Source of the DNA: an uncultured Sphingomonas sp.
GTDB lineage: Bacteria; Pseudomonadota; Alphaproteobacteria; Sphingomonadales; Sphingomonadaceae
Direction of reading: 5' to 3'
Assembly: GCA_913776255.1 (NCBI GenBank)
Contig: CAJYLV010000012.1
Coordinates: 1-63,211 of the forward strand
Length of the DNA stretch: 63,211 nucleotides
In this document: positions 1 through 8,577 of the stretch, one piece after another
Position numbering within the stretch: the stretch's first letter is position 1
How the letters are laid out: the number at the start of each line of letters is the position of its first letter
Program-made: the position numbers and the translations under genes
The notes under the pieces: generated by a model
The model's database searches: none
What the model saw: the letters and a program-made list of their open reading frames with translations, nothing else
Told to the model about the DNA's origin: nothing

Positions 1-2
1 CG

Positions 3-260
3 GGCCTGTTCGCCCGCAGCGATGGAGGCGTCCTGTCGTTGTCGCACGTGGCCGCGGTGCTGCGTTATACCTGCCATCGCAAGGAGATCGACGAAGGTCT
101 GAACTGGCGACTCTGGCCGCCGGATGGGCTGTTCGCAGACCTGAGGAAGGCACATGTCACACACCATGCGACACGCCCGCACGCGATCCCGATGTCTGAC
201 GAGCTGAGCCGTCGGGCGAGGTTATTGGTGGGAGAGAGGTCCGCCGGGCTCGCCGCCTGA
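3..260 (+). CDS. Unrecognised protein, 3' part only (5' end outside window)
   Basis: The reading frame is open from the window edge to a TGA at 258-260, giving at least 85 residues. A TTG at 39 could start it, but the frame continues upstream, so it is treated as 5'-truncated. The product is basic and rich in His, Arg and Trp, and I recognise no family. It ends 17 bases before a set of 20-bp direct repeats that look like the end of a mobile element. It could therefore be the last gene of that element, but nothing in the visible residues identifies a transposase. It may also not be a real gene. Confidence 0.3.
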   Translation, partial: GLFARSDGGVLSLSHVAAVLRYTCHRKEIDEGLNWRLWPPDGLFADLRKAHVTHHATRPHAIPMSDELSRRARLLVGERSAGLAA

Positions 261-276
261 TCGGTCGCCTGCGCGA

Positions 277-363
277 GTTTGCAAAGCTTAGATGCTGTTT
301 GCAGTGCTTCAGGGTAGTTTGCAGCGCTTAGATGCTCTTTGCATTCCTTAAATGCGGTTTACA
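277..363. repeat. 20-bp direct repeats, probable mobile-element terminus
   Basis: A motif close to GTTTGCA starts at 277, 297, 317, 337 (CTTTGCA) and 357 (GTTTACA), an exact 20-base period. Units 1 and 3 are almost identical (GTTTGCAAAGCTTAGATGCT against GTTTGCAGCGCTTAGATGCT). Read on the minus strand the array begins TGTAAAC, just where the portal reading frame stops resembling a portal. Evenly spaced boxes at an element end beginning with TG are typical of transposase-binding sites in elements such as IS21 relatives, Tn7 or Mu. The family assignment is inference. The other end would lie outside the window. Confidence 0.6.
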
Positions 364-1022
364 CCCTGTTCCATCTCCTCGCGCAGCCGCCGGAACTGGT
401 CGGGGCTCAGCACCGAGCCGTCGCCGGCATCATAGACCAGCGCGCCGGACGGCCGCGCGGCATTGTCGAGCAGCGCCTTGCTCCACGCCGCCGCCGCATT
501 GTGGATCGCGATCGCCGCCGACGCCGCGCCGAGACACCCGAGCCCATAATGATCGTCGACCGGATTGAAGCGCCGGATGTGGATGATACTCGCCGGATCG
601 AGCCGCGTCGTGCGCACCCCGACGCGGTACAGATACGCCCCCGGCCAGCCGTCCGCCCCCGGTTCGACCGACACGCGCTCGGGCCGGAGCGCGAACAGCT
701 CCGCCACCCGCCCCTCGCCGTCGCGCAGCACCTGCACGAACGCGTTGCCGTGCAGCAGCAATTGCGCCGCCACCGCCTCCAGCAACCCGCGCCCGCCCGT
801 CAGCGCGCGCAGCCGTGCGTCGCTGACATCCAGCGGAGTCCCCTCGACGCTTTCCGCGACCAGCTTCACCGCACGCTGCGCGATCGCATTGCCGCAATAG
901 CCGGCGCGCACCTGCGCCTCATAGCCCTGCGGCCATTCCCCGAGCGGCCGCGCCACCCCGCCGACACGCCCCAACGCCGGACGCGCCACCGCGCGCCCGG
1001 ACTTCCATCCGAACCAAGCCAT
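348..1022 (-). pseudogene. HK97-type phage/GTA portal protein, C-terminally truncated
   Basis: Portal proteins form the dodecameric ring at the capsid vertex through which DNA is packaged. The 224 readable residues match the N-terminal half of HK97/GTA-type portals, with the typical sequence around ALRPERVSV, IIHIRRFNP, YGLGCLGAA and SPDQFRRLREEME. Portals of this family usually run to roughly 380-400 residues. Here the match stops near position 363, and a few residues later there is a TAA inside the 20-bp repeat array. The start at 1022 has a GGAGAA ribosome site seven bases upstream. It lies downstream of the terminase genes on the same strand, as in GTA clusters. No capsid or protease gene follows, so the product is presumably non-functional. 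Confidence 0.8.
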
Positions 1023-1065
1023 TGGGATTCTCCGAAAAGCGAACACCGGTCGGGATTGCCCGACC

Positions 1066-1117
1066 CGTTCGTGCTGAGGAGGCATCGAGCGAAGCCGAGA
1101 GGCCGTCTCGAAGCACG
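1066..1117. repeat. Dispersed intergenic inverted repeat (CGTTCGTGCTGAG type)
   Basis: This short imperfect inverted repeat has arms resembling CGTTCGTGCTGAG and CTCGAAGCACG and sits just upstream of the portal start. It is related in sequence to the repeats found inside the linker of the fusion gene at 59937-61139. It looks like a dispersed bacterial palindromic repeat with no coding role here. Confidence 0.5.
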
Positions 1118-1150
1118 TAATGAAGCGCGACGATTGCCCGCCACTCCGCC

Positions 1151-1225
1151 GTCATTGCGAGCGTAGCGAAGCAATCCAGAGCCGGATCAGGACGCCCTGG
1201 ATTGCTTCGCTACGCTCGCAATGAC
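1151..1225. repeat. 75-bp dispersed palindrome, copy 1 of 4
   Basis: This imperfect palindrome begins GTCATTGCGAGCG and ends with its complement CGCTCGCAATGAC. The arms are about 29 bases each around a short GC-rich centre. Copies of the same 75-base length lie at 31387, 37244 and 45579. It fills most of the gap between the terminase and portal genes and could form a large RNA hairpin if transcribed. Confidence 0.85.
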
Positions 1226-1242
1226 GAGCTTATGTGCGCCAG

Positions 1243-2550
1243 CTAAACCGCCCGCACCCGCGCCTCGCCCTGCCTGTCCAGCATCAACGCGGTCAGCGCC
1301 CAGACGCACGCGTCGGCGCGATCCGGCGACCGCCCCGGCCCCTCGTAACCACCGCCCGCGACCAGGCCGGCGAGTTCGTCCTCCAGCGCCGGGAAGGCGC
1401 GCGCATGCCACACCCGCCCGCGCTCGTAGAGCGCCGCCACCGGCTCGGCACGCGCCGCCTTGCCGCGCGTCGCATGGACCAGCCGGATCGGCAATTCCGC
1501 CTGCGCCGCGCGCAGCACCTGCTCGACCATCGCGCCGCCCTGGTTCGCCTCCGCGACCACCCGTTCCGCCGACACCCGCGTCGCGCACGCCACCACCGCC
1601 TGCGCCCAGCGCTCCGGGCTCGCGCCCGTCACGCTGGCATCCTCCAGCACATAGCCCTGCCCGTCGCGCCCCAGCCCGGCGGCGACGATCCCGCACGCAT
1701 CGCCCCCGACCCCGGCCGGCGGGTCGACGCCGACCACGACCCGCGCCAGCTCGGGCACCTCGCGGACGCGCTGCCGCTCGAGCAGCGCGCGCGGCCACAG
1801 CGCGCCCGCCACATCCTCGATCAACTCGCCGTCCAGCTCCTGCCGCCCCAGCCGCGTCCCGCCATAGCTCGCCTCCATCGCCGCCACGAACGCTGCGGGC
1901 AGTGCTTCATTGTCGCGCGTCCGCCCGCCGGTCACGACGGTTCCGGGCGCGCCGCGCACCTGCCGCATCAACGCCGTCGTCCGCGGTGTCGTCGTGACCA
2001 GCACGCGCGGCCACGTCCCCAGCCGCAGTCCCATCGTCAGGTTGTCCCACGCGGTCGGCGCGCTCCATTTCGCGAGTTCGTCCGCCCAGGCGAAATGATG
2101 CTCGGGCCCGCGCAGCTTCTCCGGCGCCGACGCCGAATAGATGCTCGCGACCGCCCCATTGCCGAACCGCACCTCGCCGCTGGTCGGTCGCCATACCACT
2201 GCGTCGACCGCGCCGGTCACCGCGACGATTCCGCTCGGCCCCTCGACCATCACCTTGCGCGCATCCTCGATCGTCGCCCCGACCAGCGCGATCCGCGCCT
2301 CGGGCACCGCGCGCGCCATTGCGCGCACCCATGCGGCGCCGGCGCGCGTCTTCCCGAACCCGCGTCCGGCCTGCAGCAGCCACACGCGCCAGTCACCCGG
2401 CGGCGGCAACTGCCCGCCATGCGCCCACAGCGCCCATGCGCGTTCGAGCACCGTAACCGACGTCTCGCTCAACGACCCGACCAGCCGCGCGCGCTCGGCA
2501 TCGCCCAGCCCAGCGAGCCGGCGCAGCGCCTCCTTGCCCGCGCCGCTCAT
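1243..2550 (-). CDS. Terminase large subunit, GTA/phage DNA packaging ATPase
   Basis: This is the motor and nuclease of head filling: it couples ATP hydrolysis to DNA translocation through the portal and cuts DNA with a C-terminal RNase H-like nuclease. The 435 residues show a Walker A-like QAGRGFGKTRAG near residue 60 and an ADELAKW motif with the acidic ATPase residues near 155. The nuclease half carries VGVDPPAG, VAEANQGG and DRADACVWA, which supply acidic metal ligands. The ATG at 2550 overlaps the stop of the upstream small-terminase gene by four bases, which implies coupled translation. The gene appears intact, although the portal after it is broken. The closest named relatives I recall are GTA g2-type terminases (DNA-packaging protein, Terminase_6 family). 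Confidence 0.88.
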   Translation of the reverse strand: MSGAGKEALRRLAGLGDAERARLVGSLSETSVTVLERAWALWAHGGQLPPPGDWRVWLLQAGRGFGKTRAGAAWVRAMARAVPEARIALVGATIEDARKVMVEGPSGIVAVTGAVDAVVWRPTSGEVRFGNGAVASIYSASAPEKLRGPEHHFAWADELAKWSAPTAWDNLTMGLRLGTWPRVLVTTTPRTTALMRQVRGAPGTVVTGGRTRDNEALPAAFVAAMEASYGGTRLGRQELDGELIEDVAGALWPRALLERQRVREVPELARVVVGVDPPAGVGGDACGIVAAGLGRDGQGYVLEDASVTGASPERWAQAVVACATRVSAERVVAEANQGGAMVEQVLRAAQAELPIRLVHATRGKAARAEPVAALYERGRVWHARAFPALEDELAGLVAGGGYEGPGRSPDRADACVWALTALMLDRQGEARVRAV

Positions 2551-3026
2551 GCGCGGTCCCTGACGCCCGGCTGCCGCGACAACGCCTTCAGCTTGCGCAG
2601 CAACTCGCGCTCGGCACGCGCGCGCAGCGTATTCTCGTCCGCCGTCTTCGGTGCGGCGTGCGCGGTCTGACCCCCCGGACGGGGGCGCCGTTCGAGCAGC
2701 AGCAGCGCCGCCGCCACGTCCACCTTTGAGTCGTCTTCGCCGAGCACCTGCCGGACCAGCGCGGCTTCGAGCCGTTCGTAGCTGTCTTCGAGCACCGCGC
2801 GCCACGTCGCCGCGAAGCTCGCGCTGCGCCGCCGCTGCGCATAGGCGGACGCCGCGGTCTTCCCCACCGCTTCCGCGGCGCGCGCCACATCGCCACTCGC
2901 GGCGAACTGGTCGAAGAAGCGGTTGCGCACGTCGCGCGTCCAGCGCACCGGCGGCTTCGCACCGGCCGGCGACGCCGGGCCGGCGCCGTGCGCCGCCTCC
3001 GGCACCTTCTCGTCCATCCCGTGCAT
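2547..3026 (-). CDS. Terminase small subunit-like protein (GTA g1 type)
   Basis: The product would recognise DNA for packaging and load the large terminase. An N-terminal helix-turn-helix region follows the motif VRNRFFDQFAASGDVARAA, and the protein continues as a helical, charged C-terminal half ending in KLKALSRQPGVRD. Its position directly upstream of the large terminase, with an ATGA overlap at 2547-2550, supports the role. The start is uncertain: an ATG at 3026 follows a run of six G, an ATG at 3017 is nine bases further in, and a GTG at 3080 is also in frame. From 3026 the protein has 159 residues. A promoter with a palindromic operator lies about 100 bases upstream. Confidence 0.7.
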   Translation of the reverse strand: MHGMDEKVPEAAHGAGPASPAGAKPPVRWTRDVRNRFFDQFAASGDVARAAEAVGKTAASAYAQRRRSASFAATWRAVLEDSYERLEAALVRQVLGEDDSKVDVAAALLLLERRPRPGGQTAHAAPKTADENTLRARAERELLRKLKALSRQPGVRDRA

Positions 3027-3122
3027 CGCGCCCCCCGTCGTCGCCCGAAACGCCAACGGGCCGATGCGACCGGGGCCCACGACCCCGAGCCGCCCGGCCC
3101 GTCCACATCATCTCGATATTCT

Positions 3123-3154
3123 CTGTTTGTACACAAACAGCGTGACGCTGTCAA
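3123..3154 (-). promoter_or_regulatory. Promoter with overlapping palindromic operator for the terminase genes
   Basis: On the minus strand a perfect -35 TTGACA (3149-3154) is followed, after 17 bases, by TACAAA (3126-3131) as -10. A perfect inverted repeat, CTGTTTGT-AC-ACAAACAG on the plus strand at 3123-3140, covers the -10 and the 3' part of the spacer. A dimeric repressor bound there would block RNA polymerase. Which protein binds is unknown. Confidence 0.6.
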
Positions 3155-3333
3155 GCGCCGCCTTCGGCTACGCGGCGAGCACGACATCGCTGCGTCCTCC
3201 GCGCCTCCGCGTGAAAGCCTCTTCCTGCGCTCCGCATGATCCCGAAGGTCGATCGGTCCTGCCAAGGGCCCGACACGCGTCAACTCGCCCGGGATGTCGA
3301 TCCCGCCTGACGATCCGGCAATGTAAGGAGAGG

Positions 3334-3407
3334 TGGAGCGGGTAACGGGAATCGAACCCGTGTATTCAGCTTGGAAGGCTGCTGCACTACCATTGTGCTA
3401 TACCCGC
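3334..3407 (-). tRNA. tRNA-Gly(TCC)
   Basis: The minus strand reads as a full cloverleaf of 74 bases. The acceptor arms are GCGGGTA and TACCCGC, the anticodon loop is CTTCCAA with anticodon TCC, the T-loop is TTCGATT, and CCA is encoded at the 3' end. It decodes glycine GGA and GGG codons. Confidence 0.96.
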
Positions 3408-3464
3408 GCTGCGGGCAGCCCTGCCACGAACCGTCACCGCCGGTCAACCCGGCGGTGGTCCCGA

Positions 3465-4838
<1,374 letters not shown>

Positions 4839-4950
4839 GCGGATGTCCGGGCTGTCGGGCGGCGCGGCGTGGCGGTTCCCATCGCCCCCCGCGCTTCCCG
4901 ATCCACGCCGCAAAGTCAAGGAATTTGCGCCTTCGCGGCCTCGCGGCGGG

Positions 4951-5424
4951 CTATTTCTTCACCTTGCGCGGGGTCAGCGCGCGAAAGCGGGTGACCGCGC
5001 AATAAGCGCCGGAGCGCGAGCGGATGCCGTCGCGGCGCGCGCACAATTGCCCGTCGGCGGTCGGCTTCAGATAGAATCCGCGGTAGAAATCCAGCGTCGG
5101 ACAATCGTCGTCGAGCTTGGCGCGAATGCGGCGCGCGCCGACCACCACCAGATCGACCTCGCCCTCGCGCTCGACCGCGGCGCCGGTCAGCGTGTTCATC
5201 GCCACGCATTCCGGGCCCTTCTTCTCGTCCCAGCGCACCGCCGGCTGCGGCGGGGCACCGCGCCCGCGCATCGGGGCGGGCGAGACGCGCGGCACACGGA
5301 TGATGAGCCGCTCGTGGATCGTCAGCTGCGCATATTCGACACCGTCGAGCTGCGGCGGGCTTGCCGACAGCACGAAAGGCGCCGCCGACGCGAGCAGCAG
5401 GATGGACGAGTCACGCAAGGTCAT
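4951..5424 (-). CDS. Hypothetical exported protein
   Basis: I do not recognise this 157-residue protein. It begins with a hydrophobic segment after MTLRDSS, ending near the ASPPQ region, consistent with a signal peptide and a periplasmic location. The mature part has several cysteines (near GPECVAM, DDDCPTL, QLCARR and AYCAVTR) that could form disulfides, and a basic C-terminus. The start at 5424 was chosen because it places the hydrophobic segment at the N-terminus; the ribosome site is weak. It lies 112 bases upstream of the helicase gene on the same strand and back-to-back with the flavoenzyme gene. Confidence 0.65.
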   Translation of the reverse strand: MTLRDSSILLLASAAPFVLSASPPQLDGVEYAQLTIHERLIIRVPRVSPAPMRGRGAPPQPAVRWDEKKGPECVAMNTLTGAAVEREGEVDLVVVGARRIRAKLDDDCPTLDFYRGFYLKPTADGQLCARRDGIRSRSGAYCAVTRFRALTPRKVKK

Positions 5425-5505
5425 CTTGGGGCAGCAGCACTGACCATCGACGGTTGAACACCTGATGAATTGGACGCACATCGCGCGTCAGCCAAGAGAA
5501 ATCGC

Positions 5506-6966
5506 ATGACCCCGACTCCCGACCCCGCCGCGCTCCGCCGCCTCGCCGACCGCCTCGCGCCTTTTGTGGCGCCGCGCACGATCGTCACCGATCGCGACAT
5601 GATCGCGCCGCTGCTCACCGACTGGCGAAAGCGCTTCCACGGCGAGGCCGCGCTGCTGCTCGCCCCCGCCTCGGTCGCGGAGGTGCAGGCGATCGTCGTC
5701 GCCGCGCGTGCCGAGCGCGTGCCGCTGGTGCCGCAGGGCGGCAACAGTTCGATGGTCGGCGGTGCGACCCCGCCCGCAGACGGCCGCGCCGCGATCCTGT
5801 CGCTGCGCCGGCTCAACCGCGTCCGTGCGCTCGATGCCGAGGCCGGGCTGGCGGTTGCCGAGGCCGGGGTGATCCTGTCCGATCTCCACGCCGCCGCGCT
5901 GGCGCAGCGCCGCCGCTTCCCGCTGTCGCTGGGCGCGAAGGGGGTGGCGACGGTCGGCGGGCTGGTGTCGACCAACGCCGGCGGTACGCAGGTGCTGCGC
6001 TTCGGGACGATGCGCGCTTTGGTCGCCGGGGTCGAGGCGGTGCTGCCCGACGGATCGCTGTACGACGGCCTGTCCGCGCTGAAGAAGGACAATCGCGGCT
6101 ATGATCTCGACCAGTTGCTGATCGGCGCGGAGGGCACGCTCGGCGTCGTCACCGCCGCAACGCTGCGGCTGGTGCCCGCGGTCGCGGCGCGCTGCGTGGC
6201 GTGGGTCGGGGTCGCCTCGCCCGACGCCGCGCTGACGCTGCTGCGCCGCTTCCAGCGCGCCACCCCCGCGCTGGAGAGTTTCGAGCTGCTCCCCACCGAA
6301 TCGCTGGAAGCGGTGCTCACGCACATCCCCGGCACGCGCGCGCCGCTGTCCGGCGACCACCCGTGGCACGTCCTGCTCGAAGTGACTGCCGACACCGCTG
6401 ACGACGATCCGGCCGCGCTGGTCGAGCGCGTGCTCGCCGCCGCGCTGGCGGACGGCGTCGCCGCCGACGCGACGCTCGCGGCGAGCGAGGCGCAGGCCGA
6501 GGCGTTCTGGCGGATCCGCGAATCGATCTCCGATGCCGAGCGCGCCACCGGTCCCGCCGCGCAGCACGACATCTCGGTGCCGGTGGAGGCGATGCCGCGC
6601 TTCATGGTCGCGGCGGCGGCGGCGTGCGACGCGCGCTTCCCCGGCACGCGCGCCTCGGGGTTCGGGCATCTCGGCGACGGCAACGTCCATTTCCACGTCC
6701 GCGCCGCCCCCGGCACCGATCCGGCGCATTGGTATGCCGAGCAGGTGCCGGTCGTCTCCGCGTTCGTCCACGACATCGTCGTCGCCGCCGGCGGGTCGAT
6801 CTCGGCGGAGCATGGCATCGGGCAGATGAAGCGCCGCGAGCTGGAACGGCTTGGCCCGCCGGCGCGCCTGTGGGCGTTGCGCGCGATCAAGCGCGCCTTC
6901 GATCCCGACGAGCTGTTCAACCCCGGAAAGCTCGTCACGCTTGCGCCCGACGCGCCCATTCAATAG
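5506..6966 (+). CDS. FAD-binding oxidase, GlcD/D-2-hydroxyacid dehydrogenase family
   Basis: The protein (486 residues) has the two-domain layout of the vanillyl-alcohol-oxidase flavoproteins. An N-terminal FAD-binding PCMH domain carries VPQGGNSSMVGGATP (about 80-95), followed by KGVATVGGLVSTNAGGT and IGAEGTLGVVTAATLRL. The C-terminal FAD-oxidase domain ends with GFGHLGDGNVHFHV, SAEHGIGQMKRREL and DPDELFNPGK. These are typical of D-2-hydroxyglutarate or D-lactate dehydrogenases that pass electrons to a carrier; the exact substrate cannot be read from sequence. The ATG at 5506 follows a weak AAGAGAA site and lies head-to-head with the exported protein gene. Confidence 0.9.
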   Translation: MTPTPDPAALRRLADRLAPFVAPRTIVTDRDMIAPLLTDWRKRFHGEAALLLAPASVAEVQAIVVAARAERVPLVPQGGNSSMVGGATPPADGRAAILSLRRLNRVRALDAEAGLAVAEAGVILSDLHAAALAQRRRFPLSLGAKGVATVGGLVSTNAGGTQVLRFGTMRALVAGVEAVLPDGSLYDGLSALKKDNRGYDLDQLLIGAEGTLGVVTAATLRLVPAVAARCVAWVGVASPDAALTLLRRFQRATPALESFELLPTESLEAVLTHIPGTRAPLSGDHPWHVLLEVTADTADDDPAALVERVLAAALADGVAADATLAASEAQAEAFWRIRESISDAERATGPAAQHDISVPVEAMPRFMVAAAAACDARFPGTRASGFGHLGDGNVHFHVRAAPGTDPAHWYAEQVPVVSAFVHDIVVAAGGSISAEHGIGQMKRRELERLGPPARLWALRAIKRAFDPDELFNPGKLVTLAPDAPIQ

Positions 6967-7048
6967 CACCGGCGCGGTCCGGGGGGACGGCAGGACGTGA
7001 CGTCCCCTTGCGCGAATGCACACGATACCGTCCGTTCTGGAGATTCCC

Positions 7049-7816
7049 ATGGCCAGCGCGCCGCAACTTCCGCTCTTCTACAACGGCCTCGAACCGCTTT
7101 CGAGCGAGGTTCACGCCAACTTCAAGGTGAAGCCGTCCGACACCGCGCCGTTCCTGGTCAACCAGCATGCGATCCCGGTCACGGTCGAGGAATTTCCGCT
7201 GATCCAGCGGCATATGCCGATCGTCTTCTCGTCGGGCGACGAGCCGATCCCGATCGCGCTGATGGGGCTGAACGAGGGCGTCAACGTCTTCATCTCCGAC
7301 GAGGGCCGGCTGATCGACGACACGATCTACGTCCCCGCCTATATCCGCCGCTACCCGTACATGCTGGCCCGCCTGCGTCCCGACGCCGACGAGCTGTCGC
7401 TGTGCTTCGACCCGTCGTCGCCGACGATCGGCGCGTTCGACGAGGGCGATGCGCTGTTCACCGATGGCCAGCCGTCGGAGCTGACGCAGAACATCCTCAA
7501 GTTCAACGAGAACTTCGAGCAGGCCGCCGCCCGCACCGGTCAGTTCATGAAGGAAATCAAGGAACTCGACCTGCTCATGGAGGGTGAGGTCACCATCCAG
7601 CAGGACGGCATTGAGCAGCCGTTCGTCTATCGCGGCTTCCAGATGATCGACGAGAAGAAGCTGTCCGAGCTGCGCGGCGACCAGCTGCGCAAGATCTCGC
7701 AGTCGGGCATGCTGCCGCTGCTCTACGCGCACCTGTTCTCGCTGGCGCTGATGCGCGAGATCTTTGCGCGACAGGTCAAGCTGGGCAAGATGCCGCAACC
7801 GCAACTCACCGCCTGA
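7049..7816 (+). CDS. SapC family protein
   Basis: The 255-residue product has the SapC family signature: an N-terminal stretch with LFYNGLEPLSSEVH, then VNQHAIPVTVEEFPLIQRHMPIVF, and a middle containing SLCFDPSSP and DEGDALFTDG. SapC proteins were named for a link to S-layer secretion in Campylobacter, and their role in sphingomonads is not established. There is no signal peptide. The ATG at 7049 has a GGAGATTCCC site; an ATG at 7016 would add eleven residues without a comparable site. The cytochrome b561 gene follows after 14 bases and is probably co-transcribed. Confidence 0.88.
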   Translation: MASAPQLPLFYNGLEPLSSEVHANFKVKPSDTAPFLVNQHAIPVTVEEFPLIQRHMPIVFSSGDEPIPIALMGLNEGVNVFISDEGRLIDDTIYVPAYIRRYPYMLARLRPDADELSLCFDPSSPTIGAFDEGDALFTDGQPSELTQNILKFNENFEQAAARTGQFMKEIKELDLLMEGEVTIQQDGIEQPFVYRGFQMIDEKKLSELRGDQLRKISQSGMLPLLYAHLFSLALMREIFARQVKLGKMPQPQLTA

Positions 7817-7830
7817 CGAAAGGGAAAGCG

Positions 7831-8379
7831 ATGGCCACCCGACTGCCTATGAACGAGCGGTATTCCGGGGTGGCCATCGCCTTTCACTGGACGATCGCCT
7901 TGCTCGTGATCGTCAATCTGATCGTCGGGGTCGGTCACGACGCGATCCCGGCGCTCCGGGCGTGGATGCCGGGGCACAAGGCGATCGGCATCACGGTCCT
8001 CGCGCTCACCGTGCTGCGCGTCGCGTGGCGGCTGCTGCACCGCCCGCCGCCGCTGCCCGCCTTCACGCCCGCCTGGGAGCGCGGGGTCGCGCACGCGACG
8101 CACTGGACGCTCTACGCATTGTTGCTGCTGATGCCGCTGTCGGGGTGGGCGATGGTGTCCGGCCCGGAGGGTCGCCGCCCGCTCAGCTGGTTCGGCGTCA
8201 CCGACCTGCCCTACCTTCCGGTCGATGCCACCGGGGCGAGCGCGGGTCATGAGGTGCACGAGATCCTCGGCTGGACGATGCTCGCATTGGTCGTGCTCCA
8301 CATCGCCGCGGCGCTGCGCCACCATCTGATCCTGCGCGATTCGATCCTGCTGCGGATGCTTCCCCGCGGCGCACGCTAG
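7831..8379 (+). CDS. Cytochrome b561 family inner-membrane protein
   Basis: This 182-residue protein is a four-helix di-haem cytochrome that moves electrons between quinol and acceptors in the inner membrane. Membrane segments are visible near residues 15-35, 48-66, 86-108 and 143-165. They carry the expected histidines (AFHWTIA, GHKAIGI, ATHWTLYA and EVHEILG with VVLHIAA). Length and motif order fit the bacterial CybB type. The start follows a GAAAGGGAAAGCG site, 14 bases after the SapC stop. Confidence 0.9.
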   Translation: MATRLPMNERYSGVAIAFHWTIALLVIVNLIVGVGHDAIPALRAWMPGHKAIGITVLALTVLRVAWRLLHRPPPLPAFTPAWERGVAHATHWTLYALLLLMPLSGWAMVSGPEGRRPLSWFGVTDLPYLPVDATGASAGHEVHEILGWTMLALVVLHIAAALRHHLILRDSILLRMLPRGAR

Positions 8380-8429
8380 ACGCGGAGCGGCAGTTCACCG
8401 CGCGCAGCGAACCTTTTGCAGCCCGCCCC

Positions 8430-8457
8430 TTGCAACCAAAAGCAGGCTCCCTAAGTT
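8430..8457 (+). promoter_or_regulatory. Promoter of the small RNA candidate
   Basis: TTGCAA (8430-8435) and TAAGTT (8452-8457) are 16 bases apart and fit a sigma-70 type promoter. Transcription would start near 8464, exactly where the first hairpin of the predicted RNA begins. Confidence 0.55.
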
Positions 8458-8463
8458 AAGCAT

Positions 8464-8567
8464 GTACGGCGCTCGTGTCCCCCCTTTCGCGAGCCCGTAT
8501 GACACGCTTCGGCGTGTCTCCTCCCTGAACCTTGGCCACCGGGTGCGTGCATCCGGTGGTTTTTTTG
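8464..8567 (+). ncRNA. Candidate trans-acting small RNA with anti-Shine-Dalgarno motifs
   Basis: A transcript of about 100 bases would fold into three hairpins. The first pairs 8465-8475 with 8490-8499 and exposes a loop with six C. The second is a perfect 7-bp stem, GACACGC/GCGTGTC, closed by TTCG (8501-8518). The third is the terminator. Between hairpins two and three lies an unpaired TCCTCCCTGAAC (8519-8530). C-rich CCUCC loops that can mask ribosome binding sites are a hallmark of the alphaproteobacterial cuckoo-type small RNAs. No convincing reading frame occupies the interval, which lies between cytochrome b561 and a convergent amidohydrolase gene. Family membership is inference. Confidence 0.7.
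8536..8566 (+). terminator. Rho-independent terminator of the small RNA candidate
   Basis: CCACCGG (8536-8542) pairs with CCGGTGG (8553-8559), extended by further pairing in the loop, and is followed by a run of seven T. The T run lies only on the plus-strand side, so it terminates rightward transcription. Confidence 0.9.
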
Positions 8568-8577
8568 TGCGCCGTGC

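Noticed and set aside
277..363. CRISPR array
   Set aside because: The 20-bp units are directly adjoining without unique spacers and vary between copies, and no cas genes are near.
2551..3111. N-terminal extension of the large terminase (622 codons)
   Set aside because: The extra region is an Arg/Gly-rich antisense-like frame overlapping the small terminase. The ATG at 2550 with the ATGA overlap fits the family start.
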